From: CAVWDU01 sp963753815
Lineage (GTDB): Bacteria; Pseudomonadota; Gammaproteobacteria; Pseudomonadales; Halieaceae
Assembly: GCA_963753815.1 (NCBI GenBank)
Contig: CAVWDU010000004.1
Coordinates: forward strand, 124,001 to 188,000
Reading direction: 5' to 3'
Length of the DNA stretch: 64,000 nt
The notes under the pieces are model-generated. The model ran no database searches. It worked only from the letters and a program-made list of their open reading frames with translations, and was not told the origin of the DNA. Position numbers and translations under genes: made by a program. Shown here in pieces: positions 27,792-36,987 of the stretch (its first letter is position 1; each line of letters begins with the position of its first letter).

Positions 27792-29322
27792 ATGACGGAC
27801 TTTGACGCCAACCTGAAAGCAGTGGAGCCGCTGCTTGCCCGCTACCGCGAGCAGGTGACAGGCCATGCGATTGCCGGCGAGATGGTCGTACCCCCCGGAG
27901 CGCGCCTGTTTGAGAACCTGTCGCCGGTGGACAACACGTCGCTGGGCAGCGTCGTGGAGGGCAGCGCCGCGGATGTCGATGCCGCCTGTGCCGCGGCCGA
28001 GTCGGCGTTCCCCGCCTGGCGCGACCTGCCGGGCACCGAGCGCCGGGCGCGCCTGCACTGCCTCGCCGACCTGCTGGAGGAGCGGGCGCTGGAAATCGCG
28101 CTGGTAGAAAGCATGGACTGCGGCCAGCCCATCCGTTTCATGCGTCAGGCGGCTGTCCGCGGTGCCGCAAACTTTCGTTTCTTCGCCGACAAGGCGCCCG
28201 AGGCACAGAACGGCCTCGCCCTTACACCAGCCGCATCATACCAACTACACCCTGCGTTCACCCATCGGGCCTGTCGGGGTGATCACGCCGTGGAACACGC
28301 CCTTTATGTTGTCCACCTGGAAAATCGCGCCGGCGCTCGCCGCGGGCTGTACCGTGGTCCACAAGCCGGCCGAGCTGAGCCCCCTGACGGCGATGATCCT
28401 CGCCGAAGTCAGTCGCAAGGCCGGTATCCCGGACGGCGTCTGGAACACTGTTAACGGGCTGGGTGAGGTGGCGGGCAGGCGACTCACCGAACACCCCGCC
28501 ATCAAGGCCGTAGCGCTGGTGGGAGAGGGCACTACGGGCAGCCATATCATGCGCCAGGGTGCCGACACACTGAAGCGTATTCATTTTGAACTGGGCGGGA
28601 AGAATCCGGTGCTGGTCTTCGACGATGCAGACTTCGACCGGGCCCTGGATGCGGTCGTCTTCATGATCTACAGTCTCAACGGTCAGCGCTGCACGTCCAG
28701 TTCCCGGCTGCTGGTGCAGAGCGGCATCCGTGCCCGCTTTCTCGACGCACTGGCCTCCCGTGTACGCAACCTGCGCGTGGGTCACCCGCTGGACCCGGCG
28801 ACGGAGGTCGGCCCGCTGGTGAACCGTTCGCATTTCGACAAGGTGATGGGGTTTATGGACGCGGCGCGACAGGATGGCGCGACCATCGCTGTTGGCGGCG
28901 AGGCGCTGGATAACCTGGGACCCGGCAACTACTTCACCCCGACGCTGTTCACCGATGCCGACAACAGTATGCGCATCGCCCGTGAAGAGATATTCGGGCC
29001 GGTGCTCACCGCCATCAGTTTCGATACCGAAGAGGAGGGAGTCGCGATTGCGAATGACACGCCCTACGGTCTGGCGGCGTATGCCTGGACCGGCGACGCC
29101 GGCCGCGCGATGCGCCTGGGTCGGGCGCTGGAAGCGGGGATGGTGTGGGTCAATTCGGAAAACAATCGCAACCTGCCATCGCCGTTCGGCGGCATGAAGA
29201 TGAGCGGTATCGGACGCGACGGGGGTGACTACAGCTTCGACTTCTACATGGAGACCCGTAATGTCTGTATCGCCCACGACGAACACCGGGTGCCGGTGCT
29301 CGGCGCGGCGGGGGAGGGCTAG
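27792..29322 (+). pseudogene. hpaE: 5-carboxymethyl-2-hydroxymuconate semialdehyde dehydrogenase, one frameshift
   Basis: An aldehyde dehydrogenase of about 510 residues that oxidises the ring-cleavage semialdehyde to 5-carboxymethyl-2-hydroxymuconate. The first 142 codons read in one frame and the rest in the next. One extra C in the GCCC run at about 28218-28221 explains the break, after which LHQPHHTNYTLRSPIGPVGV continues the family alignment. The catalytic Glu lies in HFELGGKNP and the Cys in NGQRCTSSSRL; PWNTPFMLSTWKIAPALAAG is the NAD-binding core. It is first in the operon. As written only a truncated product would form; a sequencing error is plausible. Confidence 0.88.
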
Positions 29323-29324
29323 CG

Positions 29325-30173
29325 GTGGGACGCCTGGCGCTGGCAGCGAAGATCACTCACGTGCCGTCCATGTATCTCTCGGAACAGGACGGGCCGCACA
29401 AGGGCTGCCGGGACGCGGCCATTGCGGGGCACCGGGAAATCGCCCGTCGCTGCGACGATGCCGGCGTGGATACGATTGTGGTTTTCGATACCCACTGGCT
29501 GGTGAACTCCGGTTATCACGTCAATAATGCGCCGCGTTTCAAGGGCATCTATACCAGCCCGGAATTGCCCCATTTCATCAAGAACATGCCGTTCGACTAC
29601 CCGGGAAACCCGGCGCTGGGACACCTGATTGCAGCCGCAGCCACCGCCGCCGGCGTCCATACCCGTGCCCACGATGCCACCAGCCTGCCGCTCGAATACG
29701 GTACCCTGGTGCCAATGCGATATATGAATGCGGATCGCCGATTCAAGGTCGTATCCGTGGCCGCCCTGTGTAACGCCCACGACCTCGCTGACAGTGTTAC
29801 GCTGGGTGCGGCGCTACGGGAGGCGGTCGAACAGGACTATGACGGCACGGTGGCGATATTTGCCTCCGGATCACTGTCACACCGGTTTGCCCAGAACGGC
29901 ACCGCCGAACAATTCCTGCACCGGATCTGGTCACCGTTCCTCGAACAGATGGACCAGCAGGTGCTGCGGTTGTGGGAAGAGGGAGACTGGGATGAGTTCA
30001 CGGGCCTGTTGCCCGAATACGCGGTCAAGTGCCACGGGGAGGGCCACATGCATGACACGGCGATGCTGCTGGGCGCCCTCGGCTGGAGTGACTACCGCGG
30101 CAAGGTCGAGATTGTGACACCCTATTTCGGCAGCTCGGGAACCGGGCAGATCAACGCCATATTCCCGGTGTGA
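29325..30173 (+). CDS. hpaD: 3,4-dihydroxyphenylacetate 2,3-dioxygenase
   Basis: 282 residues. This LigB-superfamily extradiol dioxygenase cleaves the homoprotocatechuate ring next to the two hydroxyls using Fe(II) or Mn(II). It matches E. coli HpaD throughout: GRLALAAKITHVPSMYLSE at the N-terminus, the VFDTHWLVNSGYH segment, SGSLSHRF and the MHDTAMLLGALGW region. The start is GTG at 29325, two bases after the hpaE stop. Confidence 0.94.
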   Translation: MGRLALAAKITHVPSMYLSEQDGPHKGCRDAAIAGHREIARRCDDAGVDTIVVFDTHWLVNSGYHVNNAPRFKGIYTSPELPHFIKNMPFDYPGNPALGHLIAAAATAAGVHTRAHDATSLPLEYGTLVPMRYMNADRRFKVVSVAALCNAHDLADSVTLGAALREAVEQDYDGTVAIFASGSLSHRFAQNGTAEQFLHRIWSPFLEQMDQQVLRLWEEGDWDEFTGLLPEYAVKCHGEGHMHDTAMLLGALGWSDYRGKVEIVTPYFGSSGTGQINAIFPV

Positions 30174-30177
30174 GCTG

Positions 30178-30561
30178 ATGGCCCATCTTATCTACGACTA
30201 CTCCGCCAATATCCCCCCGGCGTTGCTGGACATGCCGGAACTGATGCGCAAACTGCACCGTGCGTCGATCGACAGCGGCGTGTTTCCCGAGGCGGGTTTG
30301 CGCAGCCGGGCGCTGTGCTGTGAGGAATTCCTGGTCGCTGCGGGTGATCCGGGTCACGGCTTCGTCAATCTCAGTATGCGGGTTGGCCCGGGCCGCCCGC
30401 AGGACGAGAGGCTGCAGCTGGGCCGGCATCTCTTCGATCTCATGGTGGAGCACCTGCAGCCGGTCATGGCGCAACAGGGGCTTGCAATATCGTTTGAGAT
30501 GCGCGAACTGGAAGCCGAGCTCAGGTTCAACGGCGGCAACATCCGGGAGCACCTGTGCTGA
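30178..30561 (+). CDS. hpaF: 5-carboxymethyl-2-hydroxymuconate delta-isomerase
   Basis: 127 residues, the length of the CHMI family within the tautomerase superfamily. It would shift the double bond of 5-carboxymethyl-2-hydroxymuconate. The N-terminal HLIYDYSANI strand and the C-terminal LELRFNGGNIREHL-like segment fit CHMI. The residue after Met is Ala (codon GCC), where CHMI and other tautomerases use Pro as the catalytic base once Met is removed. This could be a real change in mechanism or activity, or a C-to-G base error. It sits four bases after hpaD and overlaps hpaH. Confidence 0.88.
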   Translation: MAHLIYDYSANIPPALLDMPELMRKLHRASIDSGVFPEAGLRSRALCCEEFLVAAGDPGHGFVNLSMRVGPGRPQDERLQLGRHLFDLMVEHLQPVMAQQGLAISFEMRELEAELRFNGGNIREHLC

Positions 30562-31358
30562 GCCCGGACGCGATAGAATCGGCCGCCATGGCGCTGCACG
30601 AGGCCGAGTGCAGCGGTCAGCAGATTGCAGCGCTGACCCGCTCGTATCCTGCCATGGATATGAACGATGCCTACGCCGTGCAGCGTCGCTGGGTCGAGCA
30701 CAAGCTGTCCCTCGGGCAGCGGATCGTGGGCTACAAGATCGGCCTGACCTCCCGGGCCATGCAGATGGCCATGAATATCGACACACCGGATTACGGCGTG
30801 CTGCTGGATGACATGGTCATCGCCAACGGCAGCGCGGTGCGCGCCGCACAATACACCGACCCGCGGCTCGAGGTTGAGTTCGCCTTCGTGCTCAAGGAGC
30901 CTCTCGCCGGGAGTAACGTGACGATCGAGCAGGTGCTGCAGGCAACCGAGTACATCGCGCCCGCGTTCGAGCTCATCGCCGCACGCAGCTATCGAATCGA
31001 CCCCGAAACCGGGTACACGCGCACAGTGTTCGACACCATCGCGGACAACGCCGCCAACGCCGGTGTCGTGTTGGGTGATCGCCGCATTGCGCCGGGCGCG
31101 GTCGACCTGCGCTGGGCGGGCGCCATGCTGTACCTGAACGGTGCTATCGAGGAGACCGGTCTCGGCGCGGGCGTAATGGACCACCCGGCGCACGGAGTGC
31201 GCTGGGTCTGCAAGCGCTTCGCGGCCCACGGCGTCGGCCTGGAACCCGGGCAGGTGATCCTGTCGGGCTCGTTTACGCGTCCGGTCAAAGTGTCCGCGGG
31301 GGATAGCGTCAAGGCCGATTTCGGCGACCTGGGCAGCGTCGCGCTGGAGTTCACATGA
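30555..31358 (+). CDS. hpaH: 2-oxo-hept-3-ene-1,7-dioate hydratase
   Basis: 267 residues, FAH-like hydratase fold (MhpD/HpaH family). It adds water to 2-oxohept-3-enedioate to give 4-hydroxy-2-oxoheptanedioate. The VGYKIGLTSRAMQ motif, the metal site in DPRLEVEFAFVL and the ILSGSFTRPVKVSAGD ending are characteristic. The start is GTG at 30555 inside the end of hpaF, and the stop overlaps hpaI by four bases. Confidence 0.92.
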   Translation: MLSPDAIESAAMALHEAECSGQQIAALTRSYPAMDMNDAYAVQRRWVEHKLSLGQRIVGYKIGLTSRAMQMAMNIDTPDYGVLLDDMVIANGSAVRAAQYTDPRLEVEFAFVLKEPLAGSNVTIEQVLQATEYIAPAFELIAARSYRIDPETGYTRTVFDTIADNAANAGVVLGDRRIAPGAVDLRWAGAMLYLNGAIEETGLGAGVMDHPAHGVRWVCKRFAAHGVGLEPGQVILSGSFTRPVKVSAGDSVKADFGDLGSVALEFT

Positions 31359-32161
31359 AGTTACCCACCAATGGATTCAGGCAGGCGATGCAGGGCGACG
31401 AGGTCACCTACGGGCTCTGGCTTGGCCTGCCGGATGCGTCGGTGGCCGAGATTGCCGCCGGGGCCGGCTTCGACTGGCTGCTGATTGACCACGAGCACTC
31501 GCCGCTGGAGGTCTCGGATGTTCTCAAACTGCTTCGCGCCGTCGCCCCCTATCCGGTGGCACCCATCGTGCGCCCGGTAAACGATGACCCGGCACTGTTG
31601 AAGAAGCTGCTGGATATCGGCGTGCTGACATTCCTCGTGCCCATGGTGGATTCAGCCGCCCAGGCGGAGGCTGTCGTCAAGGCCCTGCGGTACCCGCCGG
31701 CCGGGCGTCGTGGCGTGGGGGCCGCGCTGGCGCGTGCCGCCCGCTGGGGTCAGGTACCCGGGTACCTGCAGCAGGCCAATGACGAGATCTGCCTGATCGT
31801 GCAGGTCGAGACGGTTGCCGCGCTTGAGAATCTCGAGGCGATCGTAAACGTCGCCGGCGTGGATGGCGTATTTATCGGCCCATCTGACCTCTCGGCGTCC
31901 ATGGGGCACCTTGGAGACCCGGGCCACGCCGCGGTGACAACAGCCATCCACGATGCCCTCGGGGCGATCGCGCGCGCGGGCAAGTACGCCGGTGTGCTTT
32001 GCACAGACCCCGACATGGCCCCGGGCTATATCGGCCGCGGTGCCCGGTTCCTCGGCGTGGGAACCGATACCCTGGTTCTGGCCCGCGGCAGCCGTAAACT
32101 GCTGGCCAGCTATCGTGAACCGGGTCCGACCGGGTCCCCCGGCTCATCGGGGGGTCGTTGA
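31355..32161 (+). CDS. hpaI: 4-hydroxy-2-oxoheptanedioate aldolase
   Basis: 268 residues, HpcH/HpaI class II aldolase. It splits the pathway product into pyruvate and succinic semialdehyde. The catalytic His region WLLIDHEHSPLE, the metal ligands in VQVETVAALENLE and GPSDLSASMG, and the GVGAALARAARWG motif are conserved. It overlaps hpaH (ATGA) and the following gene (TTGA). A Gly/Pro/Ser-rich tail of about ten residues is unusual. Confidence 0.93.
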   Translation: MKLPTNGFRQAMQGDEVTYGLWLGLPDASVAEIAAGAGFDWLLIDHEHSPLEVSDVLKLLRAVAPYPVAPIVRPVNDDPALLKKLLDIGVLTFLVPMVDSAAQAEAVVKALRYPPAGRRGVGAALARAARWGQVPGYLQQANDEICLIVQVETVAALENLEAIVNVAGVDGVFIGPSDLSASMGHLGDPGHAAVTTAIHDALGAIARAGKYAGVLCTDPDMAPGYIGRGARFLGVGTDTLVLARGSRKLLASYREPGPTGSPGSSGGR

Positions 32162-32667
32162 AGAAGCAGCCGTCGGTGCGTACGGTGCCTGTGCTGGATT
32201 CACCGCCACTCATGGTCACCGTGGTGATAGAGATTCCGCGCGGCAGTTTTCTCAAGCGCGGAAGCAACGGCCACGTCGATTTTCTCTCACCGCTGCCGTG
32301 CCCGTTCAATTACGGCGCGGTGCCCGACTACATCGGCGGAGAGGGGGACCTGCTGGATGCGCTGGTGATCGGGCCGCGCCTGCCCTGTGGCAGTGAGGTC
32401 ACGCTGCCTGCCTGGGGCGCTGTCGGGCTCAGCGAACGTTATATGTACGACGACAAGCTCGTGTGCGCGACAAACCCGCCCAGCGCCCGTCAATGTGAAT
32501 GGATACTGCGTTTTTTCCATTTCTATGCCGGCTGCAAGCATCTCCTCAATACGTTGCGCGGGCAGTCCGGAGCCGCGCGCTGCGAAGGCTGGGGCTCGGC
32601 GGCGGATGCCATCGATCGCGCCGTGCCGGTCAGCGCCGGCCGCATTTCCCCGCGTATCCATTTCTGA
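32158..32667 (+). CDS. Inorganic pyrophosphatase-like protein
   Basis: 169 residues resembling the soluble family I pyrophosphatase core: VVIEIPRGSFLKR, then CPFNYGAVPDYIGGEGD and LLDALVIGP, in the place of the family motif with DGDPVDVLV. Some metal-binding acids are kept (E-G-D and D in LLD), but the second acid pair is only partly visible (MYDDKL). Activity is therefore uncertain. The start appears to be TTG at 32158 overlapping the hpaI stop; ATG 32212 is an alternative. Its coupling to the hpa operon is unexpected. Confidence 0.65.
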   Translation: MKKQPSVRTVPVLDSPPLMVTVVIEIPRGSFLKRGSNGHVDFLSPLPCPFNYGAVPDYIGGEGDLLDALVIGPRLPCGSEVTLPAWGAVGLSERYMYDDKLVCATNPPSARQCEWILRFFHFYAGCKHLLNTLRGQSGAARCEGWGSAADAIDRAVPVSAGRISPRIHF

Positions 32668-32695
32668 CCATTTTCAGCCGGTCCTTCTTTGGTTG

Positions 32696-32761
32696 AATGC
32701 CGGCGACCACGCTTTGCAGTCCGGGTCGCGAGTGACCCGCAGGGGGTCGCCTGCCGGCATT
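32696..32761. repeat. Large inverted repeat with nested hairpin
   Basis: AATGCCGGC at 32696-32704 pairs perfectly with GCCGGCATT at 32753-32761. The stem can continue with GACC/GGTC after a bulge, and GGGTC-GCGAGT-GACCC forms an inner hairpin. It lies between the pyrophosphatase-like gene and the ligase gene and has no U-tract. Confidence 0.6.
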
Positions 32762-32810
32762 GCAATCCATGACCAGATCGCCGATATTCAATAGTTGAAA
32801 GGCGAGCCCG

Positions 32811-34377
32811 GTGCCTGCATCGGACTCACCCCCCGCCACCTATCAATCGCAGCCCACCAGCGCTGCCTCGACACCGGGAATCACACGCGTCATGGGCATC
32901 GAAATCGACAGGACCGAGTTTTCCGCTGACGATCACCGGCGGTTTCGCGACCGGCTGGAAGACAACCTCGCAGCGCTGCACGATTGTCTTGCGGACTCGG
33001 GCTTCGGTACCGGGCCGGGGTCCCTGGGCGCCGAACTGGAAATGTACCTCGTGGACGCACAGGGAAATCCGCTGCACGCCAACCAGGAGATTCTCGAAGA
33101 CGCCGGCGACCCCCAGCTGACTTTGGAGCTCAATCGCTACAACCTCGAATACAACCTGTCGCCGTTCGCGCTGTCGGACGCGCCTTTCGTTGCCACGGAA
33201 AACGAGATACTGGACAAGCTGCGCTTCCTGCGCACGGTGGCGGATCGGCGTGGGGGCCGGGTTGTGCCGATCGGTATCCTGCCCACATTACGGGAGTCGG
33301 ACTTCGGCGATAACTGCATCACCCAGCGCAAGCGTTATTACGCACTGGTGGGGCAACTCATCAAGCGCCGCGGCAGTGAGTTTCCCATCGACATCAATGG
33401 CGACGATCCGCTGCACCTCGAGATGAGCGATATCACCCTGGAGGGCGCCAATACGTCATTCCAGGTGCACTACCGCGTCGAGCCCCACGCGTATGCCGAT
33501 ACCTTCAATGCGATTCAGCTCGTCACGCCGCTGGCGCTTGCAATCGGGGCGAATTCGCCCAGCCTGTTCGGCCACTCACTGTGGCATGAAACGCGGATTC
33601 CGCTGTTCAAGCAGTCTATCGATACCCGGCGCCCGGACCGCTATGACTGGCGCGAACCGGCGCGGGTCAACTTCGGCCAGGGCTGGGCCCGGCTGGGCGC
33701 CGAGGAACTGTTCGCGGAGGTGGCCCGGATCTACCCACCGTTGCTGCCGATCTGCGCCGATCTTTCGCCGGCGGAAGAACTGGCCGCGGGCGCCGAAGCG
33801 CCGTCGCTTATCGGAGCTCAAGCTCCACCAGAGTACGGTCTGGTTGTGGAATCGCCCGATTTACGACGACGCCGATGGCGGCCACTTGAGAATCGAGATG
33901 CGCGCCCTGCCCGCCGGACCCACGCCGGTCGACATGGTCGCCAATGCGGCGTTCCTGATCGGGCTGGCGGAGGGGCTGAGGCCGCAAATCAACACACTGC
34001 TCACGGCATTGCCGTTCTCCATGGCCGAGTATAATTTCTACCGCGCCGCGCAGCACGGGCTGACCGCCGAGCTGGTCTGGCCTCACACGGGTCAGACGGG
34101 TTACAGTGGGCGGCCTGTCGTCGACATCATCCGGTCGCTGCTTCCCTGCGCTCGCGAGGGTCTGGATGCCATTGGTATCGATCGCGCCGAGTCAGCGCGC
34201 TACCTCGGGGTGATCGAACAACGGATCGATACCGGACAGAACGGCTCGACCTGGCAACAGCAGATGCTGGACGAACTGGATACGCACATGCCCCGGGAGG
34301 CCGCCCTGCACGAACTCCTGGAACGCTTTCTCGCCAACAGTACCGCCAACCTGCCGGTGGCGGAGTGGAGTCTATGA
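32811..34377 (+). pseudogene. Glutamate-cysteine ligase family (GCS2) protein, one frameshift
   Basis: Joined across frames this is about 520 residues of a GCS2-type carboxylate-amine ligase, an ATP-dependent enzyme forming a gamma-glutamyl-like amide. Visible family features are the glutamate-contact region LGAELEMYLVDAQGNPLHAN, ELNRYNLEYNLSPFAL, FQVHYRVEP and HLRIEMRALPAGPTPVDMVAN. The frame moves by +1 near 33810, within ten codons, between APSL and SELKLHQSTVW. The start may be GTG 32811 or ATG 32892. The stop overlaps the following deacylase gene by four bases (ATGA), so the two probably act together. The true substrate is unknown. Confidence 0.72.
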
Positions 34378-35405
34378 GACGGTTCAACTTTATACGCAAT
34401 CCCGACGCCGCTGAAATCGGTCGCACCGTGGAGGAGTTTCTACACGCTCTCGGTGGGCCGGCCGCCCTGTTTATCGACGGCGAGGATACCAGCCGGACGC
34501 GGGCGCTGGTGACACTGCTGCACGGCAATGAGCCGTCCGGTGTGATGGGCCTGTTTCGCTGGCTGCAGCTGCAACGCAAGCCAGCGGTAAATGTTCTCTG
34601 TATTGTCGCCTCGGTGACCGCCGCGCTGGAGCCGCCCCTGTTCTCACACCGGATGCTGCCGCGGGCCCGCGACCTCAACCGCTGTTTCCGGCCGCCGTTC
34701 GATGACGCCCAGGGCGCGCTGGCGGAGGAAATTCTCGAGATTCTCCATCTGCACCGCCCCGAGTCCATCGTCGATATGCACAACACGTCCGGCTCCGGCC
34801 CCGCGTTCGGCGTCTGCACCTTCATGGACAAAGAGCATGATGCGCTGGTGTCGCTGTTCACCCAACGGCTGATTATCTCCAACCTCAGGCTCGGTGCTTT
34901 GATGGAAATCAGCGAGCGGGAATGCCCCACCGTCACCATCGAAGTCGGGGGACGACTTGACTACGAAGCCCACGCGCTGGCCCTGGAAGGTATCGATCGC
35001 TACTTCATGGCCGACACCGTGCTCTCGCAGGGCGAGACCGACTGGGGGCTCGAGTTGCTCCGCGATCCGATCAGGCTGGAGCTCAACCAGGGTGTCACCC
35101 TGACCTATGCAGAACAGGCCAGCGACAGCTATGACATCACTCTGAAGCCGGATATCGAGCACCACAACTTCGGCACGGTCGACCCGGGGGTACACCTGGG
35201 CTGGGTGGCCAGCGAGGCGCGTCAGCTGTTCTCCGCCCAGGATGCGGGCGGCCGCTGTCTCGTCGGTGAACTGGTCAGGGTCGAGGAGGGCAGGCTTTAT
35301 CCCGCCCAACCGCTCAAGCTGTTCATGATCACCAACAACGCCACCATTGCCGAGTCGGATTGCCTGTTCTACGCAGTCGCCGATAGCGCCCCCGACTGTC
35401 ATTGA
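34374..35405 (+). CDS. Succinylglutamate desuccinylase/aspartoacylase family protein
   Basis: 343 residues. A zinc carboxypeptidase-like fold of the AstE/AspA family, which hydrolyses N-acyl amino acids. The first zinc ligands lie in LLHGNEPSG (H-x2-E); the DMHNTSGSGPAFGV segment follows, and the catalytic Glu is probably in VTIEVGG. It starts at ATG 34374, overlapping the ligase stop. A ligase paired with a deacylase suggests that a gamma-glutamyl or N-acyl compound is both made and broken, or that the pair works on one unusual amino acid; no more can be said. Confidence 0.8.
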   Translation: MRRFNFIRNPDAAEIGRTVEEFLHALGGPAALFIDGEDTSRTRALVTLLHGNEPSGVMGLFRWLQLQRKPAVNVLCIVASVTAALEPPLFSHRMLPRARDLNRCFRPPFDDAQGALAEEILEILHLHRPESIVDMHNTSGSGPAFGVCTFMDKEHDALVSLFTQRLIISNLRLGALMEISERECPTVTIEVGGRLDYEAHALALEGIDRYFMADTVLSQGETDWGLELLRDPIRLELNQGVTLTYAEQASDSYDITLKPDIEHHNFGTVDPGVHLGWVASEARQLFSAQDAGGRCLVGELVRVEEGRLYPAQPLKLFMITNNATIAESDCLFYAVADSAPDCH

Positions 35406-35846
35406 GCCGGGATAGAGCCAGGCCGTAAGCCGAGCCCGCTCCACCCGTCGTCGCAACAGGATCACCCCCGGGGGCCGACGGGCTGCGCCAGCGCGCAGGC
35501 CTGTCGCTACCCGGCGGGTCAGTTCAGGGGACACATGCGGGCTCGGCCCACCGCAACTCCCCCTCTCTTGTACACGTATATGAAAGCTACATATGTTGCC
35601 CGCATCCGTCCTCGTGGTCGAATTAAGCCGTACGAGGGACTTGCAATTGCCGTTTCGAACACTGAGTATATGTACAGTAGTTATGGCCGTGGTCCAGGGT
35701 CGGCGACAGAGCCGATGACAGGGCCGACGGGAGGGCTGGGAAGCAGCCCGGCAATAGCGGGCAGCTGCCACCGGGCCAAGTGGCCTGAACGGGTCCGACA
35801 ACCCATCCGCACTGTCATTATCGATCATCGTCAGGGGAGAGAAACC
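35406..35846. other. Upstream region of recA
   Basis: This 441-base gap holds the LexA-like box at 35662 and an AT-rich stretch at about 35570-35690 that probably contains the recA promoter. Nothing else with clear function is seen; the in-frame codons before the recA ATG have no ribosome site. Confidence 0.6.
35662..35677 (+). promoter_or_regulatory. LexA (SOS) box upstream of recA
   Basis: CTGAGTATATGTACAG fits the CTGT-N8-ACAG LexA consensus with a single mismatch (A for T), inside an AT-rich stretch 170 bases before the recA ATG. Confidence 0.75.
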
Positions 35847-36890
35847 ATGGATGCCAACAAGGAAAAAGCACTGGAAGCGGCGCTCAGCCAGATTGAACGA
35901 CAGTTCGGGCGCGGCACAGTTATGCGCATGGGAGACCGGGAGCGGGTTGCCATACCGGCTATATCCACGGGCTCGCTCGGGCTTGATATCGCGCTCGGGA
36001 TCGGCGGGTTGCCGAAAGGCCGGATCTGTGAAATTTACGGCCCGGAATCCTCCGGCAAGACGACCCTGACACTGCAGGTCATCGCCGAAGCACAGAAGAG
36101 CGGCGGCACGGCGGCTTTCATCGATGCAGAACACGCCCTCGACCCGATCTACGCCGAAAAGCTGGGCGTTCAGATGGACGAGCTGATCATGTCCCAGCCC
36201 GATACCGGCGAACAGGCACTGGAAGTGGCGGAGATGCTGGTGCGGTCCGGCGCGGTGGATGTCCTGGTCGTGGATTCCGTTGCCGCGCTGACCCCCAAAG
36301 CTGAAATCGAGGGCGAGATGGGTGATTCACATGTGGGGCTCCAGGCCCGGTTGATGAGTCAGGCCATGCGCAAGCTGACCGGTGCGATCAAGCACACCAA
36401 TTGCCTGGTTATTTTCATCAACCAGATCCGCATGAAAATCGGTGTCATGTTCGGCAGCCCGGAAACGACGACCGGGGGCAACGCACTCAAGTTCTACTCT
36501 TCCGTGCGCCTGGATATCCGCCGCATCGGGGCGGTAAAAGACGGTGATGAAGTCGTCGGCAACGAGACCCGCGTGAAGGTCGTCAAGAACAAGGTCTCCC
36601 CCCCGTTCAAGCAGGCCGAGTTCCAGATCATGTATGGCAGGGGCATCTATCACATGGGCGAGGTGATCGACTGGGGCGTCAAACAGAGTCTGATCAACAA
36701 GTCGGGAGCCTGGTATTCCTACAAAGGTGACAAGATAGGGCAGGGCAAGGCGAATGCGGCCAAGTTCCTCGAGGACAACCCGGCGCTCGCAAGCGAGATT
36801 GAAACCGAGATTCGCGCCCAACTGATGGACACAACGGAAGCAGCAGCTGACGAGGTGGCAGCAGAAGCGGCCTCCACTGAGGAGGACTGA
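35847..36890 (+). CDS. recA: Recombinase RecA
   Basis: 347 residues. It forms filaments on single-stranded DNA, catalyses strand exchange and triggers LexA self-cleavage. The Walker A motif GPESSGKTT, the loop L1 region EGEMGDSHVG, loop L2 around GVMFGSPETTTGGNALKF and an acidic C-terminal tail are present. ATG 35847 follows AGGGGAGAG. The LexA-like box upstream suggests SOS induction, and recX lies downstream. Confidence 0.98.
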   Translation: MDANKEKALEAALSQIERQFGRGTVMRMGDRERVAIPAISTGSLGLDIALGIGGLPKGRICEIYGPESSGKTTLTLQVIAEAQKSGGTAAFIDAEHALDPIYAEKLGVQMDELIMSQPDTGEQALEVAEMLVRSGAVDVLVVDSVAALTPKAEIEGEMGDSHVGLQARLMSQAMRKLTGAIKHTNCLVIFINQIRMKIGVMFGSPETTTGGNALKFYSSVRLDIRRIGAVKDGDEVVGNETRVKVVKNKVSPPFKQAEFQIMYGRGIYHMGEVIDWGVKQSLINKSGAWYSYKGDKIGQGKANAAKFLEDNPALASEIETEIRAQLMDTTEAAADEVAAEAASTEED

Positions 36891-36931
36891 GAGAACTACC
36901 GGGGTACATCGCATTCTGACTTTCCAGGTAT

Positions 36932-36980
36932 GGCGTCGGGGAGTATCCCACTCTCCCCCCAGCTCTCCGGCGCCTTTTTT
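36932..36980 (+). terminator. Hairpin with U-tract between recA and recX
   Basis: GGCGTCGGGGAG at 36932-36943 can pair with CTCTCCGGCGCC at 36963-36974, imperfectly, and six T residues follow. A partial terminator here would reduce recX expression relative to recA, as known in E. coli. Confidence 0.65.
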
Positions 36981-36987
36981 ATAACGT

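Noticed and set aside
28258..29286. 342-codon minus-strand frame opposite hpaE
   Set aside because: Mirror of a conserved aldehyde dehydrogenase; Arg/His-rich shadow.
35406..35534. Possible tRNA or small RNA in the GC-rich gap after the deacylase gene
   Set aside because: Several short stems can be drawn but no cloverleaf, CCA end or T-loop motif is present.
34644..36134. 496-codon minus-strand frame opposite the deacylase gene and recA
   Set aside because: Covers recA and its upstream region in antisense; no domain, no ribosome site.
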